From CBDUBU01 sp965365465 (GTDB lineage Bacteria; Bacteroidota; Rhodothermia; Rhodothermales; DASSAV01), in NCBI GenBank assembly GCA_965365465.1, contig CBDUBU010000202.1:1-7517 (forward strand): 7,517 nt of DNA. Reading direction: 5' to 3'. Under the pieces are notes generated by a model that had not been told where the DNA came from, did not search any database, and saw nothing but the letters and a program-made list of their open reading frames with translations. Position 1 is the stretch's first letter; each line of letters opens with the position of its first letter. Positions 7,292 through 7,517 of this stretch are shown one piece after another. Both the position numbers and the translations under genes were made by a program.

Positions 7292-7380
7292 GGTCTGGTC
7301 TGGCATAAGGCAACTGCCCCCTGGTGGGGGCTGCCCTGAAGGGCCTGGGGGTGTTCTTCTACCCGAAGCGAGATGCTTCC
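7292..7380. repeat. Extragenic repeat copy D, truncated
   Basis: The leader GTCTGGTCTGGCATAAGG (from 7292) is followed by CCCCC (7317-7321). This can pair with GGGGG at 7347-7351, or locally with GGGGG at 7326-7330. GCCC/GGGC (7333-7336 with 7341-7344, loop TGAA) is the variable inner hairpin. Bases 7345-7365 match copy C 7167-7187 exactly (21 bases). The copy then departs into GAAGC/GCTTC (7365-7369 with 7375-7379). The second half of the unit is missing. Confidence 0.6.
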
Positions 7381-7406
7381 TCGCCCTCGTTTTCATGGAT
7401 TATTTT

Positions 7407-7512
7407 GCGGTTTACTGCGGGTTTTTAGCGGTTTATTGCGGTTTATTGCGGTTTTTCGCTCAGGCAAAATGGCCCTGGCGGGGTCGAAAAGGGGGTTTTG
7501 CGGTTTTTGCGG
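7407..7512. repeat. Helically phased GCGGTTTATT decamers
   Basis: GCGG recurs at 7407, 7417, 7428, 7438 and 7448, that is every 10 or 11 bases, each followed by a T-rich run. The units are GCGGTTTACT, GCGGGTTTTTA, GCGGTTTATT (twice) and GCGGTTTTTC. Two more GCGGTTTTT-like units appear at 7500 and 7509. Phased T-tracts of this period favour intrinsic DNA curvature. They could also be iteron-like protein sites or simple slippage repeats. The window ends here, so what lies downstream is unknown. Confidence 0.6.
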
Positions 7513-7517
7513 CCCAA

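Larger units (their letters stand above)
6798..7380. repeat. Cluster of structured extragenic repeats
   Basis: About 580 bases contain at least four related units in the same orientation, starting at 6798, about 6906-6943, about 7112-7167 and about 7292-7345. A complete unit can be read as a leader TTTCnGGTTTGGCA, then GCYCCCTG, a variable hairpin, and CTGGGRGTGTT. A spacer such as CGGAGTCGCTGGAGGAAGG follows, then AACACCCTCC, a second variable hairpin, the palindrome CCTCCCTCgGAGGGAGG, GGTTGGC and GACGCAA. The same AACACCC can pair with GGGTGTT upstream or partly with GGGGTT downstream. Long minus-strand frames crossing the cluster follow repeat phase rather than protein constraint. This looks like a REP-like, probably genome-wide extragenic repeat family. 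Which strand is functional, if either, is not known. Confidence 0.75.

Noticed and set aside
6672..7313. 213-residue minus-strand frame through the repeat cluster
   Set aside because: It translates non-coding inverted repeats in varying phase, giving recurring Arg/Pro/Ser-rich peptides. It also overlaps the end of the kinase gene. Likely to be mis-annotated as a hypothetical protein.
6798..7380. Integron attC sites or cassette array
   Set aside because: The copies do not carry convincing RYYYAAC/GTTRRRY core sites, and no cassette genes lie between them.
6798..7512. CRISPR array
   Set aside because: Repeats are long, diverged and irregularly spaced (starts 145, 224 and 178 bases apart). There are no uniform spacers and no cas genes.

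Overview
The window is about 60% GC and carries five complete protein genes, all on the + strand: secD, secF, a small STAS-domain protein, purA and a membrane sensor histidine kinase. They are followed by roughly 790 bases of non-coding DNA filled with structured repeats. The organism is probably a high-GC member of the Bacteroidota/Rhodothermota side of the tree, Rhodothermales-like. The grounds are that SecD and SecF are separate proteins rather than the SecDF fusion common in classical Bacteroidota, and that the kinase H-box reads KEAAHQLGTPISSLMGW, a form I associate with Bacteroidota kinases. Several genes also keep clear Shine-Dalgarno sequences. This placement is inference, because no rRNA or other marker is present.

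Layout. Positions 1-351 hold no gene I can support. They lead into secD and contain a strong bulged hairpin just upstream of its start. secD (352-2277) and secF (2375-3283) encode the accessory Sec translocase subunits, and an anti-sigma-factor-antagonist-like STAS protein (3376-3738) follows. The gaps of 97 and 92 nt carry only small inverted repeats, so these three genes could share a transcript. A strong GC-rich hairpin at 3767-3795 probably ends that unit. purA (3909-5183, adenylosuccinate synthase) comes next and has no visible Shine-Dalgarno sequence. After a 156-nt gap holding a degenerate 35-bp direct repeat comes an orphan sensor histidine kinase (5340-6728) with no response regulator in the window.

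From about 6798 to 7380 there is a cluster of at least four related repeat copies. Two of them (6798-6915 and 7167-7282) are nearly identical, and the other two are diverged or truncated. The copies are built from nested hairpins. Stem positions differ between copies in a compensatory way, which suggests folding as RNA or single-stranded DNA. Short tandem 20-21-bp units lie between copies, and a helically phased set of GCGGTTTATT-like decamers closes the window. This repeat field is the most unusual part of the window; the genes upstream look like ordinary housekeeping and signalling genes.

Working relationships. SecD and SecF act together in the inner membrane to drive late steps of Sec export using the proton gradient. 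The STAS protein and the kinase are regulatory, with unknown partners. purA is purine biosynthesis and has no evident functional tie to its neighbours.
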